This document shows positions 30,379 to 36,908 of a DNA stretch of 40,565 nucleotides, in pieces. Source of the stretch: Clostridia bacterium (lineage in GTDB: Bacteria > Bacillota > Clostridia > Christensenellales > Borkfalkiaceae); NCBI GenBank assembly GCA_021202395.1, contig JAJQDC010000043.1:1-40565 (forward strand). Reading direction: 5' to 3'. Position 1 is the first letter of the stretch. Each line of letters opens with the position of its first letter. The notes beneath the pieces were generated by a model, which saw only the letters and a list, made by a program, of their open reading frames with translations, had not been told where the DNA came from and did no database searches. The position numbers and the translations under genes were made by a program.

Positions 30379-31674
30379 CTACTGCTCCCCTTTGCCGTTC
30401 AACTGCCGTGAGTAACGTTTTGCAAGTTCAATTCCCTTCGCCACGTAACCGTTGCCGTATTCGCTGCTTATAATTTTTGCGTATCTTTTCAGGGGATCTG
30501 TTACCTTTTCAAGCTGGTAATCTACGGTATCCGCAACTTCTTTACCCGCAAAAACAAACGCCTTTTTTATATCCGTAAGCACCGTCCTTGCCGCACGGTT
30601 TACCGAAACGCAGTCGTACCAGCCCCTTTCTATTACAATTTTACTTTCATCGTACAGCGCCGCGCGCTTCATATTCCTTATGGCAACCGCCTGTTCCGCA
30701 AAGCCGAACGGCTCTTTATCGGTTGTAAGAAGATATAACAACAACACGTTTATAAAATCAAAGTCGCGCACGTCTATTCCTATAGGCGAAAGAGGGTTCA
30801 AATCAAACATCCGCAGTTCTATATGGCTTACGCCGCCGTTTACAAGATTTTCAAGCGAATTATCCCCCTTTGCCTTTAACCTTATAGGGTAGTAAAGTTC
30901 GCTCGCCGCGCGAAGCTGTCCGCCGTCTATGTAGCTTTGTATGCTGTCTGCATAAGTCTTTAACGAAGTAAAATCGAAGTACGGTACAAAGTTGTTCCAG
31001 TAGCCTTCTTCGCCGCATCTGGGCGAAGCGTATTTAGAAAGCACGCTGCTGCCCGATATGCCGCACTCGTAATACGAACTGTCAAAAAGCGGGCTTGCCG
31101 CAGTAAGGTAAACTATAAGCCAGCTGTATTTCGTTACCTTTTCGGCAAGTTCAAGGTAGAGCGAATTTTTGTATTCGTCATAGGATATTCCCGCGTCTTT
31201 CGGGTACTTGCTCTTTAAAAAATCTTCCGCCAGCGAATAATTTACATGTATGCCCGAAAACAGCATCTTCTTTTTACCGTACTTGCCCGCAAGGTAATTG
31301 CGGTAAATCTCTTTACCTTTAAGCCGACCTTCAAAACTTGCCACAGGTATATCTTCTTCCCCGTTTACGTATGGCGGGTTTGAAAAAGCCCACAGATATT
31401 CTTTGCCCGTAGGCAATGTAAGCAGCTTGCCCGTTACTTCTTTCTGAAGGGAATGCAGTTCTTGGATTACGCCTTTAACGCTGCTATGTACGCCCGTTAT
31501 AATTTCAACCTGGTTTTCGCAAAAATCTCTGTCTATATGCTCGTTGCCCTTGAACGGGTGCGGCGTGTGCGAAAGGTTGCCGCTTCCGTTTATGCGAAGG
31601 CTCTCCTTCTCTATGCCAAACTCGCCTGCGGCGAGGTAATCTTTAAGTTCGTGCGGCTCTATGTTAAATGCCAT
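30379..31674 (-). CDS. gshA: Glutamate-cysteine ligase
   Basis: 431 residues of the GshA (Glu_cys_ligase) type: FGIEKESLRINGSGNLSHTPHP (about 19-40, ATP/Mg site), DFCENQVEIITGVHSS, LWAFSNPPYV, then FSGIHVNYSLAEDF (about 138-151) and SHIELRMFDLNPLSPIGID. It joins L-glutamate and L-cysteine using ATP. It lacks the C-terminal ATP-grasp part found in fused GshAB of other Firmicutes, and no gshB is in the window, so gamma-glutamylcysteine itself may be the end product. AGGAG precedes the ATG. Transcription is preceded by the leader peptide/terminator at 31692-31846. The stop is a genuine TAG. Confidence 0.92.
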   Translation of the reverse strand: MAFNIEPHELKDYLAAGEFGIEKESLRINGSGNLSHTPHPFKGNEHIDRDFCENQVEIITGVHSSVKGVIQELHSLQKEVTGKLLTLPTGKEYLWAFSNPPYVNGEEDIPVASFEGRLKGKEIYRNYLAGKYGKKKMLFSGIHVNYSLAEDFLKSKYPKDAGISYDEYKNSLYLELAEKVTKYSWLIVYLTAASPLFDSSYYECGISGSSVLSKYASPRCGEEGYWNNFVPYFDFTSLKTYADSIQSYIDGGQLRAASELYYPIRLKAKGDNSLENLVNGGVSHIELRMFDLNPLSPIGIDVRDFDFINVLLLYLLTTDKEPFGFAEQAVAIRNMKRAALYDESKIVIERGWYDCVSVNRAARTVLTDIKKAFVFAGKEVADTVDYQLEKVTDPLKRYAKIISSEYGNGYVAKGIELAKRYSRQLNGKGEQ

Positions 31675-31691
31675 AAAAATCTCCTGAAAAA

Positions 31692-31722
31692 TAAAAAAGA
31701 CAGACGCCCGTAAAAGCGTCTG
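31692..31722 (-). terminator. Intrinsic terminator (attenuator) before gshA
   Basis: CAGACGC / GCGTCTG stem (31716-31722 with 31701-31707), 8-nt loop and a T6 run on the minus strand, ending about 18 nt before the gshA start. No gene ends just upstream except the 29-residue leader, so it can only attenuate gshA. Confidence 0.85.
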
Positions 31723-31756
31723 CCCACTGCAATTTTTTAATTATATGCGTGTGCCG

Positions 31757-31846
31757 CTAAAACGAACATGAAAAAGTTACCGTATGAGTTTTCATACAGC
31801 AGCAACACATAGCTATATTATTGTAGTTTACTGCAAACTTTTTCAT
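31757..31846 (-). CDS. Tetra-cysteine leader peptide of gshA, 29 residues
   Basis: AAGGAAG with six-base spacing precedes ATG 31846. The product starts MKKFAVNYNNIAM, continues with four Cys (codons TGT TGC TGC TGT, 31807-31796) and ends with TAG at 31757. It includes one more Cys three residues before the end. A hairpin (31782-31787 with 31792-31797) starts at the last Cys codon, and an 11-bp inverted repeat pairs the start-codon region (31836-31846) with 31768-31778. A terminator follows 35 nt after the stop. This is the standard layout of a ribosome-mediated attenuator responding to charged tRNA-Cys; I could not see a clear antiterminator by eye. Confidence 0.75.
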   Translation of the reverse strand: MKKFAVNYNNIAMCCCCMKTHTVTFSCSF

Positions 31847-31866
31847 AATGCGCTTCCTTTTTATAT

Positions 31867-31886
31867 TACCTACTATTTCGATAGGT
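31867..31886 (-). promoter_or_regulatory. Shared operator motif, gshA copy
   Basis: Minus-strand ACCTATCGAAATAGTAGGTA, seven bases downstream of the -10 box, thus over the start point. Partly palindromic (ACCTA / TAGGT). Related motifs lie at 32006-32025 and 34859-34878. Size and AT-rich centre fit an Rrf2-type regulator (IscR or CymR class), but this is a guess. Confidence 0.6.
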
Positions 31887-31893
31887 TATATGT

Positions 31894-31922
31894 ATTATGT
31901 TCTTCCAAAACAGTAAAGTCAA
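31894..31922 (-). promoter_or_regulatory. Promoter of the gshA thiol operon
   Basis: On the minus strand TTGACT (31922-31917), a 17-nt spacer and CATAAT (31899-31894). It is divergent from the HD-gene promoter, with 43 bp between the two -35 boxes. Confidence 0.7.
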
Positions 31923-31965
31923 GCGAATTTACAAACTTTTTTAAATTTTTTATAAGCGGCTTGCG

Positions 31966-31994
31966 TTGACATTTTTATGGCGCTACTATATAAT
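31966..31994 (+). promoter_or_regulatory. Consensus promoter of the HD-tcdA-ttcA operon
   Basis: TTGACA (31966-31971), exactly 17 nt, TATAAT (31989-31994): a perfect vegetative promoter. Confidence 0.85.
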
Positions 31995-32005
31995 AAACAT
32001 ACTAA

Positions 32006-32025
32006 ATATATCAAAATAATAGGTA
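32006..32025 (+). promoter_or_regulatory. Shared operator motif, HD-gene copy
   Basis: ATATATCAAAATAATAGGTA, 16 of 20 identical to the gshA copy, 11 bases downstream of the -10 box. Its 3' half overlaps the ribosome site (AGGTAAAAG) of the HD gene. Confidence 0.55.
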
Positions 32026-32032
32026 AAAGATT

Positions 32033-32581
32033 ATGATTACAAGGGAACAGGCATATAAACTTTTATGCGAATACAACAAAGAGCCGTTTCATTTAGAGCA
32101 TGCTGAAACGGTAGAAAAAACCCTTATGTACTTTGCCGACCTTTTAGGCTACGGCGAAGAAAGAGAGTTCTGGGGAATAGTCGGGCTGCTGCACGACCTT
32201 GATTTTGAAATGTACCCCGATAAACACTGTATAGAAAGCCAGAAAATTATGCGCGAACGGGGCATTGACGAGCGGATAATACACGCAACCGCAAGCCACG
32301 GCTATATGCTTACCGTGGATATAAAACCCGAACACGAGATGGAAAAGGTGCTCTACGCCGTGGATGAACTTACCGGACTTATAGGCGCGGTTGCCGTTAT
32401 ACACCCTTCAAAAAGCGTAAAAAGCCTTGAACTAAAATCGGTAAAAAAGAAATATAAAAGCAGAAATTTTGCGGCAGGCTGTTCGCGGGAAGTTATAGAA
32501 CGCGGCGCGGAAATGCTGGGCTGGACGCTTGACGAACTGCTTGACCGCACCCTTACCGCTATGAAATCTTTTTGCGAGTGA
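32033..32581 (+). CDS. HD-domain hydrolase
   Basis: 182 residues. Metal-binding HD residues are seen as FHLEHAETVEKTLMYFA (first His, about 19-24), LLHDLDFEMYPDKH (the HD pair, about 54-55) and ATASHGY (later His). VDELTGLIGAVAVIHPSK (about 110-127) is typical of this small HDIG-like subfamily, often annotated as a hydrolase of unknown substrate. First gene of a three-gene operon with a TcdA-type enzyme and a rhodanese-TtcA protein; it ends five bases before the next start. Confidence 0.88.
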   Translation: MITREQAYKLLCEYNKEPFHLEHAETVEKTLMYFADLLGYGEEREFWGIVGLLHDLDFEMYPDKHCIESQKIMRERGIDERIIHATASHGYMLTVDIKPEHEMEKVLYAVDELTGLIGAVAVIHPSKSVKSLELKSVKKKYKSRNFAAGCSREVIERGAEMLGWTLDELLDRTLTAMKSFCE

Positions 32582-32586
32582 AGAAA

Positions 32587-33348
32587 ATGCTTAACCAGTT
32601 TTCAAGAACGGAGCTCATGTTCGGCGCAGATGCAATGAAAAAGCTGGCGTCCTGTCGGGTTGCCGTCTTTGGTATAGGCGGCGTAGGCGGCTACGCCGTG
32701 GAAGCGCTGGCGCGTTCGGGCATAGGCGCGATAGATTTAATTGACGACGACAGAATTTGTCTGACAAATATAAACCGTCAGATTTTAGCCACGCGCAAAA
32801 CCATAGGCAAATACAAAGTTGACGTCGCCGCCGAGCGCATAGCGGAAATAAATCCCGACTGCGTTGTTAATACGCATAAAACCTTTTTTATGCCCGAAAC
32901 GGAAAACGAATTTGATTTTTCGGAATACAGCTACGTTATAGACGCTATCGACACGGTAACGGGCAAACTTGCCATAGTGCGGCGGGCAAAAGCGAGCGGC
33001 GTACCCGTTATAAGTTGTATGGGCGCGGGAAACAAACTTGACCCCACCGCCTTTAAAGTTGCCGATATATACGATACAAAAGTATGCCCTGTTGCGCGCG
33101 TTATGCGGCACGAACTTAAAAAACTGGGTATAGACCATCTTAAAGTAGTATATTCGGAAGAGCAACCCATCCGCCCTGATGACAATGCGGAAATAAGCTG
33201 CCGTAACCATTGCATCTGCCCGCCTGGCACAAAGAGGACGTGTACCGCAAGGCGGGATATTCCTGCAAGCAATGCCTTCGTCCCCTCGGTCGCAGGGCTT
33301 ATCATCGCGGGCGAAGTTATAAAAGATTTAGCGGCAATAAACAACTAA
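32587..33348 (+). CDS. tcdA: tRNA threonylcarbamoyladenosine dehydratase (ThiF/E1-like)
   Basis: 253 residues from ATG 32587; an upstream in-frame TTG (32572) overlaps the HD gene and is less likely. E1-like nucleotide fold: VFGIGGVGGYAVEALARSGI (about 26-45), LIDDDRICLTNINRQI (about 49-64), the DAIDTVTGKLAIV region and the C-terminal NAFVPSVAGLIIAGEVIKDL. A Cys cluster CRNHCICPPGTKRTC (about 205-220) resembles a zinc knuckle. TcdA cyclises t6A at tRNA position 37 with ATP, in bacteria often with a sulfur relay partner, fitting the rhodanese-containing neighbour. Confidence 0.9.
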   Translation: MLNQFSRTELMFGADAMKKLASCRVAVFGIGGVGGYAVEALARSGIGAIDLIDDDRICLTNINRQILATRKTIGKYKVDVAAERIAEINPDCVVNTHKTFFMPETENEFDFSEYSYVIDAIDTVTGKLAIVRRAKASGVPVISCMGAGNKLDPTAFKVADIYDTKVCPVARVMRHELKKLGIDHLKVVYSEEQPIRPDDNAEISCRNHCICPPGTKRTCTARRDIPASNAFVPSVAGLIIAGEVIKDLAAINN

Positions 33349-33350
33349 AA

Positions 33351-34475
33351 ATGAATGAAGAAATAACTTTCGGCGAGATTGCCAAAAAGCAAAAAAACGA
33401 GTATATTATAGTCGATATAAGAAGCGCGGAATCGTTTTCATACGGGCATATTACGGGGTCAATCAATATTCCTATAGATAAAATTGACCAGGTGCAATTC
33501 CCCTGCGATAAACAGCTTTATATAATGTGCAAGAGCGGCATAGTAAGCGACGGCGTTGCCGAAAATTTACGGCAAAAGGGTTATTCCGCTTTCAATTTAA
33601 AGGGCGGCTACGTTGAGTGGCTGCGCCGCAACATAGCCGAAATGGACGCCGACAAAGCGCTAAAAGTTGAAGAGAGCATACGCAAAAAATTCCATAAAAA
33701 AATTTTCAGCCGCTTTACTGCGGCAATAGCCGAATACGGACTCGTAAAACCCGACGACAGCATCGCCGTCTGCATATCGGGCGGCAAAGATTCTTATCTA
33801 ATGGCAAAACTCTTTCAGGAACTTAAGCGGCACAACAAGTTCGACTTTTCGCTTACCTTCCTTGTAATGGATCCCGGTTACAGCCCCGAAAACCGCGAGA
33901 TTATAGGGCGCAACGCAAAACTTCTGGGTATCCCCATAACAGTATTTGAAACCGATATATTTGAAAACGTTTATAATATAGAAAAATCGCCCTGCTATAT
34001 ATGTGCGCGGATGCGCCGCGGCAATCTGTACGCAAAGGCAAAAGAACTCGGCTGCAATAAAATTGCTTTGGGACACCACTTTGACGACGTTATAGAAACT
34101 ACCCTTATGGGTATGCTGTACGGCGCGCAGATGCAGACGATGATGCCCAAGGTTAAGAGTGAAAATTTTGAAGGAATGGAACTTATACGCCCGATGTACC
34201 TTATCCGCGAAGACGATATTAAGGCGTGGAGAGATTATAACGGGCTGCAATTTATCCAGTGCGCCTGCAAATTTACAGATACCTGCACTGCAGAAAGCTG
34301 CAAGGCGTCCCGCACAGGCTCAAAAAGGCTGAAAGTAAAAAATCTTATACGCACACTCGCCGCCGAAGATCCCGCAATAGAACTAAATATTTTCAGAAGC
34401 GCAGAAAACGTAAACCTTTCAACGATTATTTCTTATAAGGACAAAAACGGCGTAAAACACCGCTTTGACGAATAA
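33351..34475 (+). CDS. Rhodanese-TtcA fusion: sulfurtransferase plus PP-loop tRNA thiolase
   Basis: 374 residues from ATG 33351, two bases after the tcdA stop. Residues 1-105 are a rhodanese domain with persulfide Cys60 in YIMCKSGIVSDG. From about 115 follows a TtcA/TilS-type PP-loop ATPase: SGGKDS (143-148), PCYICARMRRG with C215 and C218, LGHHFDDVIETTLMGMLYG, and a later Cys cluster (QCACKFTDTCTAESC). TtcA makes 2-thiocytidine in tRNA and holds an iron-sulfur cluster on C-x-x-C plus another Cys. The fusion provides its own sulfur carrier. The substrate could be another tRNA position or a non-tRNA thiolation. Confidence 0.88.
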   Translation: MNEEITFGEIAKKQKNEYIIVDIRSAESFSYGHITGSINIPIDKIDQVQFPCDKQLYIMCKSGIVSDGVAENLRQKGYSAFNLKGGYVEWLRRNIAEMDADKALKVEESIRKKFHKKIFSRFTAAIAEYGLVKPDDSIAVCISGGKDSYLMAKLFQELKRHNKFDFSLTFLVMDPGYSPENREIIGRNAKLLGIPITVFETDIFENVYNIEKSPCYICARMRRGNLYAKAKELGCNKIALGHHFDDVIETTLMGMLYGAQMQTMMPKVKSENFEGMELIRPMYLIREDDIKAWRDYNGLQFIQCACKFTDTCTAESCKASRTGSKRLKVKNLIRTLAAEDPAIELNIFRSAENVNLSTIISYKDKNGVKHRFDE

Positions 34476-34548
34476 CCTCCACCATATGGAAAAGCCGCTG
34501 ATTATAGCAAGAAATCGGCAGTTGTATCAACCTTACACAGGAAGAATT

Positions 34549-34576
34549 TACCTTATACAAATTACTGTATAAGGTA
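34549..34576. terminator. Hairpin between convergent genes, possible terminator
   Basis: Perfect 11-bp inverted repeat TACCTTATACA / TGTATAAGGTA with a 6-nt loop, between the rhodanese-TtcA gene and the convergent Cys-rich gene. It lacks a strong T-run on either strand. Confidence 0.45.
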
Positions 34577-34644
34577 TTTGGTAAGTTTTGTCTGTAAAGG
34601 AGCGCCAAGCGAAAAATATAAAATTTTTAACAATATACCTTGCT

Positions 34645-34851
34645 CTATTTTATATATCGCGCCCGATATTCAGCGTTTATCTCTGAAATTTCCCTTTTGC
34701 CGTCTATATAATCTTGGTACATATCGTAAACGCTGCCGCCACCCAGTGCGCAGGCAGAACAGTTTTCACACCCGCCGCCACAGTCTAACGAGCGGCGTAT
34801 AATTTCTTCACGTTCACTTTTTGTTGTATCTTTAATAAGTATCCCAGCCAT
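34645..34851 (-). CDS. Small Cys-rich protein, 68 residues, probable metal or Fe-S binder
   Basis: The product reads MAGILIKDTTKSEREEIIRR, then SLDCGGGCENCSACALGGGS, then YDMYQDYIDGKREISEINAE. The four Cys at 24, 28, 31 and 34 (C-x3-C-x2-C-x2-C) suggest a small cluster or zinc site. Small unknown proteins of this kind are found in Clostridia; I cannot name a function. It is the only gene behind a perfect promoter (34886-34914) carrying the same operator motif as gshA and the HD operon, so it likely belongs to the same sulfur or cluster regulon. Confidence 0.8.
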   Translation of the reverse strand: MAGILIKDTTKSEREEIIRRSLDCGGGCENCSACALGGGSVYDMYQDYIDGKREISEINAEYRARYIK

Positions 34852-34858
34852 ACTTTAT

Positions 34859-34878
34859 TTCCTACCAATTTGATAGAT
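34859..34878 (-). promoter_or_regulatory. Shared operator motif, Cys-rich-gene copy
   Basis: Minus-strand ATCTATCAAATTGGTAGGAA, 15 of 20 identical to the gshA copy and, like it, starting seven bases downstream of the -10 box. Confidence 0.55.
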
Positions 34879-34885
34879 TTTCTAT

Positions 34886-34914
34886 ATTATATTATAACGT
34901 ACAGTCATTGTCAA
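34886..34914 (-). promoter_or_regulatory. Consensus promoter of the small Cys-rich gene
   Basis: TTGACA (34914-34909), 17 nt, TATAAT (34891-34886) on the minus strand. Confidence 0.85.
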
Positions 34915-34959
34915 TAATTTAAACTTAATTATTTTGTTTTATACCAGTAAGGAATTCAG

Positions 34960-35274
34960 TTATTTTCTTTTATATTTTTTGTGATTTTTTCCTTTCGGCT
35001 GTGTTTCTGTCGGTATACCATATGCCTTGCGGAATTTTATACGCTTGTCCTTTAATTCTTCTACCGAAATATGACAGCGGTTAGCCGTCTTTCTCACCAT
35101 TTCTATAAAAGCGGTGTTAGCGGACTTTTCGTATAAGCCTACCTTTTTAAGATTAGCCGCGCACTTTAATTCCAAAAATATAAACAGCATCTTAAACGCT
35201 GGTCCGAGCTTCCTTGTATGCCGCTCGTATAAAAGCCTGCTGTACGGCTCAAGCAAATTCAACAGCCTGTTCAT
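34960..35274 (-). CDS. Small basic helical protein of the mobile element, unknown
   Basis: 104 residues from ATG 35274, which overlaps the stop of the preceding gene (ATGA) with GGAG six bases upstream; longer frames to 35352 are possible. It is helical (NRLLNLLEPYSRLLYERH, then GPAFKMLFIFLELKCAANL) with a very basic tail (KGKNHKKYKRK). Not recognised. Coupling to the HTH gene suggests that the two products work together in element regulation or replication. Confidence 0.6.
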   Translation of the reverse strand: MNRLLNLLEPYSRLLYERHTRKLGPAFKMLFIFLELKCAANLKKVGLYEKSANTAFIEMVRKTANRCHISVEELKDKRIKFRKAYGIPTETQPKGKNHKKYKRK

Positions 35275-36077
35275 ATCCAACTCCGCCATTCTATCGGTAA
35301 AGCGATATAAAAATATATAACAATAATGAAAAAGCTGGTACGTACCGAACATACAGTCAAATACCTTATTACCATATCCCTGTTAAGCTGCGTAAGAAAC
35401 AGCCATACTTTAACGTCGGCAAAGCTATCCGTTTCACCTGAAATTCTGTAATATTTATAGTCGGCTTCGGCATCAAGACGGCTTTTACTGTATATGCCGA
35501 AATCCATATCTTCTTTAATAATCTTCTGTAATATGACTTTAACCCTGCGGCTTACGGTAGCTTCAGACAGATTTAACAGATCCGCCACCTTATTTTGCTT
35601 TATTTTCTTTTCCACGGCAAGAGAATATATTGCCAAATCCCTGTCGTCAAACGTCTTTAATAATTCCCTCCTGTCCAATTCGCCTGTCATAAAATCGTCC
35701 GACTGCTGCCATTGCCGCCTTACCATAGCGGCTACCTTCTTGGGTGAAAAATATCTTACGCCGCCGTTATCGTCTTCTTCGGGTTCTTCTTCAAATGCGT
35801 CGTGATAGTCTTCCCAAAGGTCCGTATGTTTTTCATCGTGCCTGCGGTTATTGCTATATTCCTTTCTGTCTTCGGCAATAAGAATATCAAGTTGCTCTTT
35901 GGTAACTTCTATATTTTCATAACCGTGCGGACACTGCTCATTCTGGTAACTATAAATATACATATCTTCTGTCGGCGCTTGCCGCATTCTCTTGTTAATT
36001 CTGTAGGGCGAAGTATGCCCGTATTCCTTCCAGTACATACACCCATTATAATACATAAAGCTGACAGTTAAAGACAT
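35271..36077 (-). CDS. HTH protein resembling a sigma-70 region 4 / element regulator
   Basis: Up to 268 residues. The conserved-looking opening MYWKEYGHTSPYRINKRMRQ begins at ATG 36038, which may be the true start; the upstream ATG at 36077 has no ribosome site. An acidic middle (about 90-105) is followed by a clear helix-turn-helix, DRDLAIYSLAVEKKIKQNKV then ADLLNLSEATVSRRVKVIL, like sigma region 4. The C-terminus turns hydrophobic and runs into the next gene by ATGA overlap. It probably controls the mobile element. The divergent spacer 36078-36908 carries direct repeats that could be its operators. Confidence 0.65.
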   Translation of the reverse strand: MSLTVSFMYYNGCMYWKEYGHTSPYRINKRMRQAPTEDMYIYSYQNEQCPHGYENIEVTKEQLDILIAEDRKEYSNNRRHDEKHTDLWEDYHDAFEEEPEEDDNGGVRYFSPKKVAAMVRRQWQQSDDFMTGELDRRELLKTFDDRDLAIYSLAVEKKIKQNKVADLLNLSEATVSRRVKVILQKIIKEDMDFGIYSKSRLDAEADYKYYRISGETDSFADVKVWLFLTQLNRDMVIRYLTVCSVRTSFFIIVIYFYIALPIEWRSWI

Positions 36078-36122
36078 AATTAAAAAATATTTTAAAAATT
36101 TTTAAATTTTAGCCTTTTGGGT

Positions 36123-36263
36123 GAAATTTTCGGGTGAGTTTAACGGTAATAAATAGGGGGACTTTTCAGGCAGATATTTTATAAGTAATATTTATAGATT
36201 TTTATATAAATAATTGCACTGGATATGAAATTTATCGGTGTGTTTATCGGTAATAAATAGGGG
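36123..36263. repeat. Two 37-bp direct repeats 104 bp apart
   Basis: 36123-36159 and 36227-36263 both run GAAATTT, a variable GGTG, GTTTA, then CGGTAATAAATAGGGG. They lie in the 830-nt, AT-rich spacer between the HTH gene and the DUF6291-like gene. Apart from these repeats, the terminator at 36680 and the mini-ORF at 36839, I see nothing definite in that spacer. Possible iterons or repressor sites. Confidence 0.75.
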
Positions 36264-36679
36264 CTACTCTCTTTGCGGCAAACGTATTAGTTAAATTGCA
36301 CAAAATAAAGAAATTTATAAAAATGTGCATAAAATCGGTGTCGCCGTCGCTTTTAATATGGGAGGGTTTGTATTCTTATCTTATAACGAAGATTTGCAAA
36401 AACAGGGCAAAAAATGAGAATTACGATTTCAACGATTTAAAAGGTATTGTAAGAAAACGCCCTAAAACAGCGTATTTTAGAGCAAAAAACACACAAAAAC
36501 GGCACAAAATACACTGTGGCAAAAAACGGCGGTTTTTGATTTCGCTAATCGTCGTTAAGGGAGAGTGATAAAAATTATAAAATTACTTTTATAAAAATGG
36601 AATATTTCGGGCGTTATAACCGCTTGATATATGTAGATCTTTTTACTATCCACAGCAGACAACTTAATAATTATATCGT

Positions 36680-36711
36680 AAAGCCGTTGATATAAGTCAA
36701 CGGCTTTTTGC
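36680..36711 (+). terminator. Intrinsic terminator in the element spacer
   Basis: A perfect 11-bp stem AAAGCCGTTGA / TCAACGGCTTT with 6-nt loop and T5. No solid coding gene precedes it, so it suggests an unrecognised short transcript upstream on the plus strand (between about 36270 and 36680). Confidence 0.75.
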
Positions 36712-36838
36712 ATTGCTACTAATGGGCTCGAAGATAAAAATTTGGTGAAATATCTTAATAGACCGTCATATTTTAAATTTTCGTGTCCTTGTAGTTATAG
36801 AAAAAATACTTTTTCAAAAAAATCGGGAGGTGATACGT

Positions 36839-36850
36839 ATGCGCTACTAG
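36839..36850 (+). other. Three-codon mini-ORF with a perfect ribosome site
   Basis: GGGAGGTGAT, five to six bases later ATG CGC TAC TAG (M-R-Y-stop). The ribosome site is stronger than that of most genes here. It lies 58 nt before the DUF6291-like gene. Confidence 0.4.
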
Positions 36851-36908
36851 AAGGCAACACGGACAAGCCTTTAAACAGTCCGTAAAAATTAAATTATATG
36901 GAGGTTAT

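Noticed and set aside
31675-31900. Cys T-box riboswitch before gshA
   Set aside because: No T-box sequence (TGGNACCGCG-like) or specifier-loop layout is visible; the Cys-run ORF plus terminator fits a leader-peptide attenuator better.
33210-33350. 47-residue N-terminal extension of the rhodanese-TtcA protein
   Set aside because: It overlaps the end of tcdA in another frame; the rhodanese domain starts properly at ATG 33351.
36296-36568. 90-residue basic ORF in the element spacer
   Set aside because: Starts with TTG, no ribosome site, composition is that of AT-rich non-coding DNA; kept only as a possible untranslated transcript before the 36680 terminator.
36597-36695. 32-codon ORF ending in the 36680 terminator
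   Set aside because: No ribosome site, and the reading frame runs into the terminator stem.
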